Shown here: in pieces, positions 1-6,057 of the stretch
How the letters are laid out: every line of letters starts with the position of its first letter
Numbering within the stretch: the first letter of the stretch is position 1
From: Thermoleophilia bacterium
Lineage (GTDB): Bacteria; Actinomycetota; Thermoleophilia; Gaiellales; Gaiellaceae
Direction of reading: 5' to 3'
Assembly: GCA_025936595.1 (NCBI GenBank)
Contig: JAICTB010000022.1
Location: forward strand, 1 to 15,216
DNA: 15,216 bases
Translations under genes and position numbers: made by a program
The notes under the pieces: model-generated
What the model was told of the DNA's origin: nothing
The model's input: the letters and a program-made list of their open reading frames with translations, nothing else
The model's database searches: none

Positions 1-42
1 GGCTCGCGACGCTTCGATCGCTCGCGATGCCAGATCGCGACG

Positions 43-1236
43 CTAGATCTGCCAGTCCCCGCCGCGCAGGACGGGGACGCGTTCTCCGGCGGCGGTGACT
101 CCGTCGACCTCGAGCTCCGGCGAGCCGATCATGAAGTCGACGTGCGTGCCGCTCGCATTGACACGGCCGCTCTCGGCCTCGTCGACAAGGAATGGGAAGC
201 CCATGCCGAACGCGATGTGGCTCGCGGCGTTCTCGTCGAGGAGCGTATTGAAAAACACCGTCTCGAGCGGCCCGATCCGCCCCTGGCGGTCGACGAGCGC
301 GAGCTCGCCGAGGCGCAGCGCGCCCTCGTCGATCGCGAGCTGTGACCGCAGCGCCTCGACGTTCTCGTCCGCATCGATCTCCACAGCGGTGCCGGCCTCG
401 AAGCGCACGCGCAGGCCGCGGATGATCGTGCCGTCGCGCAGCACGAGCGGCTTCGTCGACGCGACGTGCCCCTCCGTCCGTAGCGGGTCCGGCGTGGTGA
501 ACACCTCCTCGGTGGGCAGGTTCGGGAGGTGACGCAATCCCTTCGCCGTCGTGAAGTCCGCCGCCCACCACGTGTGCGTCGCCAGCATCCCGACCGTCAG
601 CTCGGTTCCCGGCCCGCGCAGCTCGATCGCGTCGAACTGCCGCGCGGCGAGCCGTCTCGCCGACGCGTTCAACGCCGCCATCCGCTCGTCCCACGCCTTC
701 ACGGCGTCCGGCTCGTCGAGGCGCAGAACATGCTCGAGCTCCCGCCAGAGCTTCTCGTACGCCTCGTCCTCGGGCAGCTCCGGATAGACGAGCTTCCCCC
801 ACTCGCGATGCGGGCACGGCGCGATGCACCAGTTCGTCAGGCGCTGTCCGACGATCTCGCCGAGCTCCCTCACCCGCGGGAGCATGTCCCTCCCCGCAAG
901 CGCCATATCGAGACCGGCGAGCGCGCCGGGCGCCGTGACTCCGGCGAGAGTGACGCGTGCACCGTTCTCCGCCGCATGCGCCAGGTACTTCGCGCCGTAC
1001 CACTCCGGCACAAACGTGAGCGTCTCAGGATCGCCGTGCTCAACCCGTGCCCGCTTCACCCACGGGTCGAAGTAATCGACGTCGACGAACTTCGCGTCGC
1101 GTTCGTACGCGGCCGCGGCGACCGCCCGCGCTCCTTCCTCGTTCCCGATCTCCGCCGTGACGAGGACGACCTGTCCGGGCTGGACGTTCGCACCGTGCAC
1201 GGCGAGCTCTGCGAGGCGTGTCCAGCGGTCGGCCAT
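43..1236 (-). CDS. M29 family metallo-aminopeptidase (AmpS/AmpT-like)
   Basis: Predicted 397-residue cytosolic aminopeptidase that removes N-terminal residues from peptides using a two-metal centre. The length and C-terminal motifs fit peptidase family M29 (AmpS, AmpT, PepS). Likely metal ligands are the PTEEVFT motif (Glu243/Glu244), Glu311 in LGELALVD, His340 in ASHIAFG, and His365 and Asp367 in GTHVDFMIG. The position seven residues after His340 is Phe347, where characterised members carry a conserved active-site Tyr. The ATG start at 1236 begins with MADRWTRLAEL, a typical M29 N-terminus. There is no Shine-Dalgarno; a TAGGAT -10-like element lies 11 bases upstream, so the mRNA may be nearly leaderless. 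The gene diverges from the recombinase pair. Family assignment is firm; substrate preference is unknown. Confidence 0.93.
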   Translation of the reverse strand: MADRWTRLAELAVHGANVQPGQVVLVTAEIGNEEGARAVAAAAYERDAKFVDVDYFDPWVKRARVEHGDPETLTFVPEWYGAKYLAHAAENGARVTLAGVTAPGALAGLDMALAGRDMLPRVRELGEIVGQRLTNWCIAPCPHREWGKLVYPELPEDEAYEKLWRELEHVLRLDEPDAVKAWDERMAALNASARRLAARQFDAIELRGPGTELTVGMLATHTWWAADFTTAKGLRHLPNLPTEEVFTTPDPLRTEGHVASTKPLVLRDGTIIRGLRVRFEAGTAVEIDADENVEALRSQLAIDEGALRLGELALVDRQGRIGPLETVFFNTLLDENAASHIAFGMGFPFLVDEAESGRVNASGTHVDFMIGSPELEVDGVTAAGERVPVLRGGDWQI

Positions 1237-1247
1237 CGGAGCAGGCG

Positions 1248-1253
1248 ATCCTA
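1248..1253 (-). promoter_or_regulatory. Putative -10 element of the M29 aminopeptidase gene
   Basis: TAGGAT on the minus strand ends 11 bases before the ATG at 1236 and matches the TANNNT -10 pattern. A transcript from here would have a leader of only a few bases. No good -35 box is visible. It overlaps the opposite-strand TATAAC at 1252-1257, so the two divergent genes may share a core promoter. Confidence 0.35.
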
Positions 1254-1257
1254 TAAC
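1252..1257 (+). promoter_or_regulatory. Putative -10 element of the recombinase operon
   Basis: TATAAC differs from the consensus TATAAT at one base and stands out in GC-rich sequence. It lies 20 bases before the ATG at 1278 (14 before the GTG at 1272). Initiation near 1264 would leave a short leader carrying GAAAG at 1265-1269, which could serve as a weak ribosome binding site for the ATG. No clear -35 is seen. Confidence 0.35.
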
Positions 1258-1277
1258 CCACGGCGAAAGCGGTGCGG

Positions 1278-2117
1278 ATGACGATCGAAGCCGCCGCAGA
1301 GCGCTTCCTCGCAGCAGCCGGGATCAGCGACGGCACCCGCCGCGGCTACCGCGCCGACCTCGAGGAGTTCGCGCGCTGGTTCGGCCCCGACAGCCCCGTC
1401 GAGGACGTGGACGTGCGCGTCCTTGCCGACTGGGTCACGGAGCTCGGCCGCTCGCGGCCGCGCGGCCGCCTCGCTCCGGCGACGATCTCGCGCAAGCTCG
1501 TCGCCGTCCGCAGCCTGCTGCGCTACTCGCTCGGTCGCGATCACGTCCCCGACGCGCCCCTCACGCCGAAGCGGCCGCGCAGGCTGCCCGAGGCGCCCAA
1601 GCAGAACGAGGTCGAGGAGATCGTCGCCGCACTGGACGCCGACGGGCCGCTCGCGTTGCGCAACCGCGCGCTCGTCGAGCTCGTGTACTCCGCCGGCCTG
1701 CGCAGCGCGGAGGCGGTCGCACTCGATCTCGGCGACGTCGACTTCGAGCAGGAGCTCGTGCACGTGCGGCAGGGCAAGGGATCGAAGGATCGCGTTATCC
1801 CGCTCGGCGAGGAAGCAGCGCACCTCATCGCGCGCTACCTCCACGAAGCGCGTCCGCAGCTCGCGCGCGGCGCCGAGAACGCCCTCTTCCTCTCGGCCCG
1901 CGGCCGCCGCCTCGACACCTCGACGCTGCGCCGCCTCGTTCCGCACCCCCACCGGCTCCGCCACGCATTCGCGACGCACCTGCTGGAGGGCGGCGCCGAC
2001 CTGCGGACGATCCAGGAGCTCCTCGGCCACGCCTCACTCTCCACCACGCAGATGTACAGCCACGTCGACGCGAAGCGGCTGCGAAAGGTCTATGACACCG
2101 CACACCCAAGATCCTGA
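1278..2117 (+). CDS. Tyrosine recombinase, XerC/XerD-like, with shortened catalytic domain
   Basis: Predicted 279-residue site-specific DNA recombinase (phage integrase family), probably one partner of a XerC/XerD-like dimer-resolution system. It has an N-terminal SAM-like core-binding domain (residues about 1-95) and a C-terminal catalytic domain. All active-site residues are visible: Arg142 (SAGLRSAE), Lys167 (QGKGSKD), His225 and Arg228 (HRLRH), His251 (LLGHASL) and nucleophile Tyr260 (TTQMYSHV). It is about 20 residues shorter than typical Xer proteins. Compared with its downstream neighbour, about 12 residues are missing just before HxLRH. I chose ATG 1278 because GAAAG sits eight bases upstream; GTG 1272 is an in-frame alternative adding two residues. 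Its last 26 bases overlap the next recombinase, so the two are co-transcribed. Confidence 0.9.
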   Translation: MTIEAAAERFLAAAGISDGTRRGYRADLEEFARWFGPDSPVEDVDVRVLADWVTELGRSRPRGRLAPATISRKLVAVRSLLRYSLGRDHVPDAPLTPKRPRRLPEAPKQNEVEEIVAALDADGPLALRNRALVELVYSAGLRSAEAVALDLGDVDFEQELVHVRQGKGSKDRVIPLGEEAAHLIARYLHEARPQLARGAENALFLSARGRRLDTSTLRRLVPHPHRLRHAFATHLLEGGADLRTIQELLGHASLSTTQMYSHVDAKRLRKVYDTAHPRS

Positions 2118-3081
2118 GGTCGAGGGCTTCCTCGCGCTCCTCGGCGCGACTCGCTCGCCGCGTACCGTCGAGGCCTACCGTCGCGACCTGCGCGCGCTCC
2201 GCGACTACCTCGGCAAGCCGGTCGCCCAGGCGACGCTCGAGGAGCTCGAGCGCTACACCGCGCAGCTCCGCGCCGACGGGCTCTCGAGCGCGACGATCGC
2301 GCGCCGGACCGCCGCGGCCCGCAGCTTCTTCCGCCACGAGCAGCTGCTCGGCGCGCGCGGCGACAACCCGGCGGCCGCCGTCGCCCTGCCGCGCCGTGCA
2401 AAGACGCTGCCGAAGACGCTCTCGCCCGGCGAGGCGGTGCGGCTGATCGACGCGGCGGCGGGGACGCAGCCGCGCGCGCTCCGCGACCAGGCGCTCGTCG
2501 AGCTCCTCTACGGCGCCGGCCTGCGCGTCTCCGAGGCGACGGGGCTCGACAAGACCGGCGTCGACCTGGACGAGCGCCTCGTGCGCGTGATCGGCAAGGG
2601 GAACAAGGAGCGAGTTGTGCCGATCGGCCGTCCCGCTGTCGAGGCGCTGCGCCGCTACCTCGCGCGCGGCCGTCCCCACCTCGACCGCCGCCACCGGCCC
2701 GAGCTCTTCCTGAACGCAAAAGGCGGGCCTCTGACGCGCGCCGGCGCCTTCCTGATCCTCCGCAAGCTCGCCGAGAAAGCCGGGCTCGACCCGCTACGGG
2801 TCCACCCGCACCTCCTGCGTCACTCGTTCGCGACGCACCTGCTCGAAGGCGGCGCGGATCTGCGTTCCGTGCAGGAGATGCTCGGCCACGCCGACCTCTC
2901 GACGACGGAGCTCTACACGCACGTAACCGATCGGCGCCGCCGGGAGTTGTATTACCGAGCGCACCCCCACGCTCGGCGGAAATCGACGGAGGACGTAGTT
3001 GTCACTGAACGTACACGCAGAGCTCTTCATGATCATGGCGTCGGCCGCGATCTGGCTGATGATGAAGGCGGGACTCGCTAA
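2092..3081 (+). CDS. xerD: Tyrosine recombinase XerD-like
   Basis: Predicted 329-residue tyrosine recombinase. XerC/XerD act as heterotetramers at dif to resolve chromosome dimers, and that role is inferred here. The N-terminal core-binding domain spans about residues 8-95 and the catalytic domain about 110-295. Catalytic residues are Arg145 (GAGLRVSE), Lys169 (IGKGNKE), His240 and Arg243 (HLLRH), His266 (LGHADLS) and Tyr275 (TTELYTHV). Unlike the upstream copy, the segment before HxLRH is full length. ATG 2092 follows GAAAGG by three bases and overlaps the upstream gene by 26 bases, implying translational coupling. Xer proteins normally end near the RAHPHA motif (about residue 294). Here about 35 low-homology residues follow, reading through the start of the next small gene. 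The XerD label is by similarity; XerC or an unpaired integrase is possible. Confidence 0.9.
   Translation: MTPHTQDPEVEGFLALLGATRSPRTVEAYRRDLRALRDYLGKPVAQATLEELERYTAQLRADGLSSATIARRTAAARSFFRHEQLLGARGDNPAAAVALPRRAKTLPKTLSPGEAVRLIDAAAGTQPRALRDQALVELLYGAGLRVSEATGLDKTGVDLDERLVRVIGKGNKERVVPIGRPAVEALRRYLARGRPHLDRRHRPELFLNAKGGPLTRAGAFLILRKLAEKAGLDPLRVHPHLLRHSFATHLLEGGADLRSVQEMLGHADLSTTELYTHVTDRRRRELYYRAHPHARRKSTEDVVVTERTRRALHDHGVGRDLADDEGGTR
2988..2993 (+). promoter_or_regulatory. Ribosome binding site of the 53-residue zinc-ribbon-like protein
   Basis: GGAGGA lies five bases before the TTG at 2999, an ideal Shine-Dalgarno placement, inside the 3' end of the recombinase gene. An in-frame TAG at 2996-2998 immediately precedes the TTG, so this site fixes the start. 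Confidence 0.6.
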
Positions 3082-3160
3082 GAACGCGCTCGAGATGAAG
3101 CGAAAGCGCACCGTCTGCCCGTCGTGCGGCCGGCACGACGGCTGCAGCTGCCGTCCCTGA
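2999..3160 (+). CDS. Small membrane protein with C-terminal Cys-rich zinc-ribbon-like motif
   Basis: Unrecognised 53-residue protein. A TTG start follows GGAGGA by five bases; the preceding in-frame codon is a stop. Residues about 8-22 (LFMIMASAAIWLMM) form one hydrophobic segment long enough to span or dip into the membrane. A basic linker (KRKR, residues 34-37) follows, then a cluster of Cys40, Cys43, His46, Cys49 and Cys51 that looks like a metal-binding knuckle. The first 83 bases overlap the recombinase gene in another frame. The gene ends six bases before the convergent HEAT gene stops. It may be co-transcribed with the recombinases by read-through. Function is unknown; a tiny membrane-tethered zinc protein is the best description. 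ATG 3029 (codon 11) is a less likely start. Confidence 0.6.
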   Translation: MSLNVHAELFMIMASAAIWLMMKAGLAKNALEMKRKRTVCPSCGRHDGCSCRP

Positions 3161-3166
3161 CGACCC

Positions 3167-3661
3167 TTACTTCGTCGCCTTGCGGCGTAGGAGCTGAGCG
3201 ACCTTGGTAGCAGCATCGCGCAGCTCGCGAGGCTGTTCGTCGTCCCCACCAAGCGCGCCGAGCAGCTGGATCGTGTCCGGCCGCGACGAGCCATTCTTCA
3301 GCGCGACGACGGCGAGCCTCCGCACCGCTTCGTTGCCGTCGTGCGTCACGAGCTCGTGCAGGATCGCGCGCACGTCGTTCACGTCGCCGGGATGGTCGCG
3401 CGACAGCCTCTCGAGCGACAGCAGCGCCGAGCCGCGCACCGCGGGGCTCTCGTCCTGCAGCCCGCGGCGCAGCAGCTCCTTCTTCGAACGGAAGTGGAAC
3501 TGCCCGATCGCGCGATAGGCGACGACCCGCTCGCGAAAGTCTGCCGCACGCGCCGCCGACTCGAGCTCGTCGTCCCACTCCGCGCGCAGTTGCGACAGCT
3601 CGCGCTCGTTGCCATCGTCGGCGAGTGCGTCGGCGCGCTGCGCGGCTTCGGCGAGGCTCAT
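3167..3661 (-). CDS. HEAT-repeat protein
   Basis: Predicted 164-residue soluble, mostly helical protein. After an acidic, Ala-rich N-terminus (residues 1-45) there are about three HEAT-like helical hairpins: roughly 58-88 (KELLRRGLQDESPAVRGSAL), 96-124 (ILHELVTHDGNEAVRRLAVV) and 128-160. The patterns D-x-x-P-A-V-R and N-E-A-V-R-R-L-A are typical of HEAT and PBS-lyase-like repeats, which act as protein-binding scaffolds. The ATG at 3661 overlaps the citrate synthase TGA as ATGA, so it is translationally coupled and last in the operon. The coupling suggests a partner or assembly role related to citrate synthase, but no catalytic motif is visible and the specific function is unknown. No rho-independent terminator is seen after it. 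Confidence 0.8.
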   Translation of the reverse strand: MSLAEAAQRADALADDGNERELSQLRAEWDDELESAARAADFRERVVAYRAIGQFHFRSKKELLRRGLQDESPAVRGSALLSLERLSRDHPGDVNDVRAILHELVTHDGNEAVRRLAVVALKNGSSRPDTIQLLGALGGDDEQPRELRDAATKVAQLLRRKATK

Positions 3662-4770
3662 GCCTGCGGATACGGGCGGCGCGGCTCGCCGACGTAGGTC
3701 GCCGAGGGCCTGATGATCTTGTTGTCCGCGTGCTGCTCGAGCACGTGCGCGGCCCAGCCCGCAGTGCGGCTCGCCGCGAACACGGGTGTGAAGAGATCGG
3801 TCGGGATGCCGAGGTAGCGATAGACAGACGCCGAATAGAGATCGACGTTCGGGAAGAGCCCTTTCTCCTCGAGCACCGTTCGCTCCGCCGCGTCGGTGAT
3901 CGCGAACCAGTTCGGGTCGCCTGCCGGCCCCGAGAGCTCCTCCGAGATCCGCTTCAGGATCACGGCGCGCGGGTCGTAGGCGCGGTAGAGCGGGTGACCG
4001 AAGCCATAGAGCTTCTCCTTGCGCTCGAACATCTGGTGCACGGCGGCCGGCGTGCGCTCGGCGCTGCCCCACTGCTCGAAGAGCGCCATCGCTGCGGCGT
4101 TCGCTCCGCCGTGCAGCGGCCCGCTGAGGGCTGCGATCGCGCCGACGATGGCCGCCGTCATGTCCGCGCCGGTGCCCGCGATGACCCGCGCGGCGAACGT
4201 CGACGCGTTCATCTCGTGCTCGGCGTGCAGGATCATCGCGATGTCGAAGATGCGCGCATGGCGCTCGCTGGGCCGCTCGCCGGCGAGCATCGTCAGGAAG
4301 TTCTCGGCGTAGGAGAGCGATGCATCCGGCTCCACCGGCTCGAGCCCCTGCCGCAGCCGGTGATGCCGCGCGACCGCGGTCGGCATCTGTGCGATCAGCC
4401 GTGTCGCCGCCGCGAGCCCTTCCTCACGGCCGATCGAGCCCTGGCCGTCGGCGCCGAACGACATGGTCGAGACGGCTGTCCGCAGCAGATCCATCGGCGA
4501 CGCCGTCGTCGCCGAGCGATCGATCGCCTCGCTCGTCGCGGGCGAGAGCTCGCGCTGCGCGAGCGCCTCCGCGAACGCGCTGCGCGCGCCGGCCGCCGGA
4601 AGCTCGCCGTGGAGCAGGAGGTACGCGGTGTCCTCGTACGTCGAGTGCTCGGCGATGTCCGCGATGTCGTAGCCGCGGTACATGAGCACACCCGCGTCGG
4701 GATCGATCGAGGAGACCGACGACTCGGCGACGACGATCCCGGAAAGCTGGACCGACTTTTTCGGCGTCAC
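3658..4770 (-). CDS. Citrate synthase (citrate/2-methylcitrate synthase family)
   Basis: Predicted 370-residue cytosolic enzyme condensing oxaloacetate with acetyl-CoA (or propionyl-CoA if it is a methylcitrate synthase). The length fits the short bacterial type. Family residues are intact: His185 (HAEHEMNAST), His220 (GPLHGGAN), His259 (GFGHPLYR), catalytic Asp310 (PNVDLYSASVY) and the substrate-binding Arg335 region (SRTAGWAAHVLEQ). The GTG start at 4770 lies ten bases after the stop of the upstream citrate synthase, within a tandem duplication. No Shine-Dalgarno is visible, so translation probably depends on the upstream gene. Its TGA overlaps the next ATG. The canonical Asp makes this the more conventional of the two synthases. 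Citrate versus methylcitrate specificity cannot be settled from sequence alone; no other methylcitrate-cycle gene is nearby. Confidence 0.94.
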   Translation of the reverse strand: MTPKKSVQLSGIVVAESSVSSIDPDAGVLMYRGYDIADIAEHSTYEDTAYLLLHGELPAAGARSAFAEALAQRELSPATSEAIDRSATTASPMDLLRTAVSTMSFGADGQGSIGREEGLAAATRLIAQMPTAVARHHRLRQGLEPVEPDASLSYAENFLTMLAGERPSERHARIFDIAMILHAEHEMNASTFAARVIAGTGADMTAAIVGAIAALSGPLHGGANAAAMALFEQWGSAERTPAAVHQMFERKEKLYGFGHPLYRAYDPRAVILKRISEELSGPAGDPNWFAITDAAERTVLEEKGLFPNVDLYSASVYRYLGIPTDLFTPVFAASRTAGWAAHVLEQHADNKIIRPSATYVGEPRRPYPQA

Positions 4771-4791
4771 TGCGCGAACGTCACTGCGCGA
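4765..4791. repeat. 13-bp tandem duplication (period 14) at the citrate synthase junction
   Basis: CGTCACTGCGCGA occurs at 4765-4777 and again at 4779-4791, separated by one base. On the coding strand one copy carries the stop of the upstream synthase inside GTGA (4784-4781), and the other carries the GTG start of the downstream synthase followed by A (4770-4767). The two genes therefore look like a former GTGA overlap that was duplicated and separated. Confidence 0.9.
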
Positions 4792-5869
4792 CGTCGGAGA
4801 GCGAGCGCGCGCCAGGCCCGATGTAGCGCGCAGACGGCCTGACCAGCCGGCCGGTCCGCTTCTGCTCGAGGATGTGCGCCGACCAGCCGGCGACGCGCGC
4901 GCAACCGAACATCGCAGGCGTCAGGTCGGCGGGGATCTCCGCGATGTCGAGGACGACGGCGGCCCAGTACTCGACGTTCGTCTCGAGCTGGCGGTCTGGC
5001 GAGCGCTCGCGAAGCACCTTCAGCGCGGCTTCCTCGAGCGCCGCGGCGACCTCGACGCGCGGCGACCCGAGCTCGAGCGCGGTGCGCTTCAGCACGCGTG
5101 CACGCGGGTCGTAGGCGCGATAGACGCGGTGGCCGAAGCCCATGATCCGTTCGCCGCGGTCGAGCATGTCTCGCACGTAGCGCTCGGGATCGCCGGCGCG
5201 CGCGGCGCCGTCGAGCATCGGGAGGACACGGGCGGGTGCGCCTCCGTGCAGCGGCCCGGAGAGCGTGCCGACCGCGGACGACATCGCGGCGGCGCAATCG
5301 GCGCCGGTCGAGGCGGCGATGCGCGCGGTGAAGGTGGACGCGTTCAGGCCGTGCTCCGCCGCCGAGATCCAGTAGGTGTCGAGCGCCGTGACCGCGCGGG
5401 GATCCGCCTCCCCGCGCCAGCGGATGAGGAACTTCGCCGCGGCGTTCTCGCCCTGCTCAATCTCCGCCTCCGGGACGGCCGGCTGCCGTCCGCGCGCGCC
5501 CTGCGCGACGATCGTCAGCGTCGCGGACGAAAGCCGCGCGAGGTCGTCGCGCGCCTGCCGGTCGTCGATGTCGACGAGCTTTTGCATCCCCCACTTCGGG
5601 CCGAGCGTCGCGAGCGCAGCCTGGAGGTCGGCGGGGACGGAGCCGCTCGGGTCCTGGAGGTGGATCGCCTCCGTCGGCGGCAGCGGCGAGTCGATGTCCT
5701 CGTCGACGAGGAGGCCCCACACGTTCTCGAAGGGATAGCGGCCGACGAGCTCTTCGATGTCGACACCGCGATACCGGAGCGATCCGCCGTCCTTGTCCGG
5801 CTCGGCGATCTCGGTCTCGAACGCAATGACGCCTTCGAGCCCAGGCCGAAAATCGCTGGCGGCGGTCAT
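4781..5869 (-). CDS. citA: Citrate synthase, actinobacterial CitA-like
   Basis: Predicted 362-residue citrate synthase, first gene of the operon. Conserved features include His173 (AEHGLNAST), His208 (GPLHGGAP), His247 (MGFGHRVYRAYDPRA) and the C-terminal GCARVAGWSAHILEQ and LVRPSARYIGP motifs. At the catalytic Asp position (PNVD in most family members) this protein has Glu300 in TNVEYWAAVVLD. From memory, the actinobacterial second citrate synthase (CitA) also reads NVEFW, so this is probably a branch feature rather than damage. ATG 5869 gives the usual short N-terminus (LEGVIAFETEIA); an open frame continues upstream but does not look like protein. No Shine-Dalgarno is present; TACCGT lies nine bases upstream. 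Enzyme family is secure; activity with Glu300 is inferred. Confidence 0.93.
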   Translation of the reverse strand: MTAASDFRPGLEGVIAFETEIAEPDKDGGSLRYRGVDIEELVGRYPFENVWGLLVDEDIDSPLPPTEAIHLQDPSGSVPADLQAALATLGPKWGMQKLVDIDDRQARDDLARLSSATLTIVAQGARGRQPAVPEAEIEQGENAAAKFLIRWRGEADPRAVTALDTYWISAAEHGLNASTFTARIAASTGADCAAAMSSAVGTLSGPLHGGAPARVLPMLDGAARAGDPERYVRDMLDRGERIMGFGHRVYRAYDPRARVLKRTALELGSPRVEVAAALEEAALKVLRERSPDRQLETNVEYWAAVVLDIAEIPADLTPAMFGCARVAGWSAHILEQKRTGRLVRPSARYIGPGARSLSDVAQ

Positions 5870-5871
5870 CG

Positions 5872-5915
5872 GTTGCGAACGGTACACAAAGGCAATCGAG
5901 CTGCGGTTCGCTAAC
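5872..5915. repeat. Inverted repeat over the citA promoter region, possible operator
   Basis: GTTGCGAAC at 5872-5880 is matched by GTTCGCTAAC at 5906-5915, the reverse complement of GTTAGCGAAC, with one extra base. The arms are about 25 bases apart and flank the putative citA -10. One arm overlaps that element and the other covers the stop codon of the small peptide gene. It could bind a dimeric regulator. A terminator is unlikely because the loop is long and there is no T run. Confidence 0.35.
5879..5884 (-). promoter_or_regulatory. Putative -10 element of the citA operon
   Basis: TACCGT on the minus strand ends nine bases before the ATG at 5869, fitting TANNNT and a near-leaderless transcript. 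The same hexamer precedes the SDR gene at 9371. No convincing -35 is present. Confidence 0.35.
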
Positions 5916-6036
5916 CGCCGCTCGAGAAGCCGAAGAACGAGAAGTCGTGCGCCGGCATCCCCTTCGCCTTGGCGAGCATTGACGCGATGACGATCGCGAC
6001 CATGATCACGGTGAGCAGATTGATGTGCTTCTTCAT
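5911..6036 (-). CDS. Small exported peptide precursor downstream of the TPR gene
   Basis: Unrecognised 41-residue protein. It starts MKKHINLL, continues with a hydrophobic core (residues about 5-21, rich in Val, Ile, Leu, Ala and Met) and then Ala22-Lys23-Ala24, an A-x-A signal peptidase I motif. Cleavage there would release the 17-residue peptide KGMPAHDFSFFGFSSGG, with several Phe and a Gly-Gly end. ATG 6036 is fixed by GGAGAGGAGGT, five bases upstream and the strongest ribosome binding site I noticed in the window. It begins 21 bases after the TPR gene stop, so the two form an operon. The layout resembles phr genes downstream of rap genes, but I see no sequence match to a known signalling peptide. 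A small single-span membrane protein is the main alternative. Confidence 0.65.
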   Translation of the reverse strand: MKKHINLLTVIMVAIVIASMLAKAKGMPAHDFSFFGFSSGG

Positions 6037-6041
6037 CGAGT

Positions 6042-6052
6042 ACCTCCTCTCC
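6042..6052 (-). promoter_or_regulatory. Exceptionally strong ribosome binding site of the 41-residue peptide
   Basis: GGAGAGGAGGT on the minus strand carries an extended anti-Shine-Dalgarno match with a five-base spacer to ATG 6036. Most other starts here lack such a site, so the peptide is probably made in excess over the TPR protein encoded upstream. Confidence 0.75.
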
Positions 6053-6057
6053 CGTAT

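Noticed and set aside
1..50. Repeats TCGCGACGCT (4-13 and 35-44) and the AGATC/GATCT inverted pair at the window start
   Set aside because: Short, close to chance in GC-rich sequence, no T run; the 42-base stretch after the peptidase stop is too short to interpret.
1423..2091. Upstream extension of the second recombinase
   Set aside because: The extension is an out-of-frame shadow of the first recombinase; homology begins at ATG 2092.
1278..3160. Integrative element or integron suggested by two integrase-family genes
   Set aside because: No att repeats, excisionase, cassette genes, tRNA or transposase nearby, and base composition matches the surroundings; XerC/D-like housekeeping fits better.
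3625..5914. Two long plus-strand open frames opposite the citrate synthase genes
   Set aside because: Arg-rich, low-complexity translations without motifs; they are antisense shadows of clear citrate synthases in GC-rich DNA.
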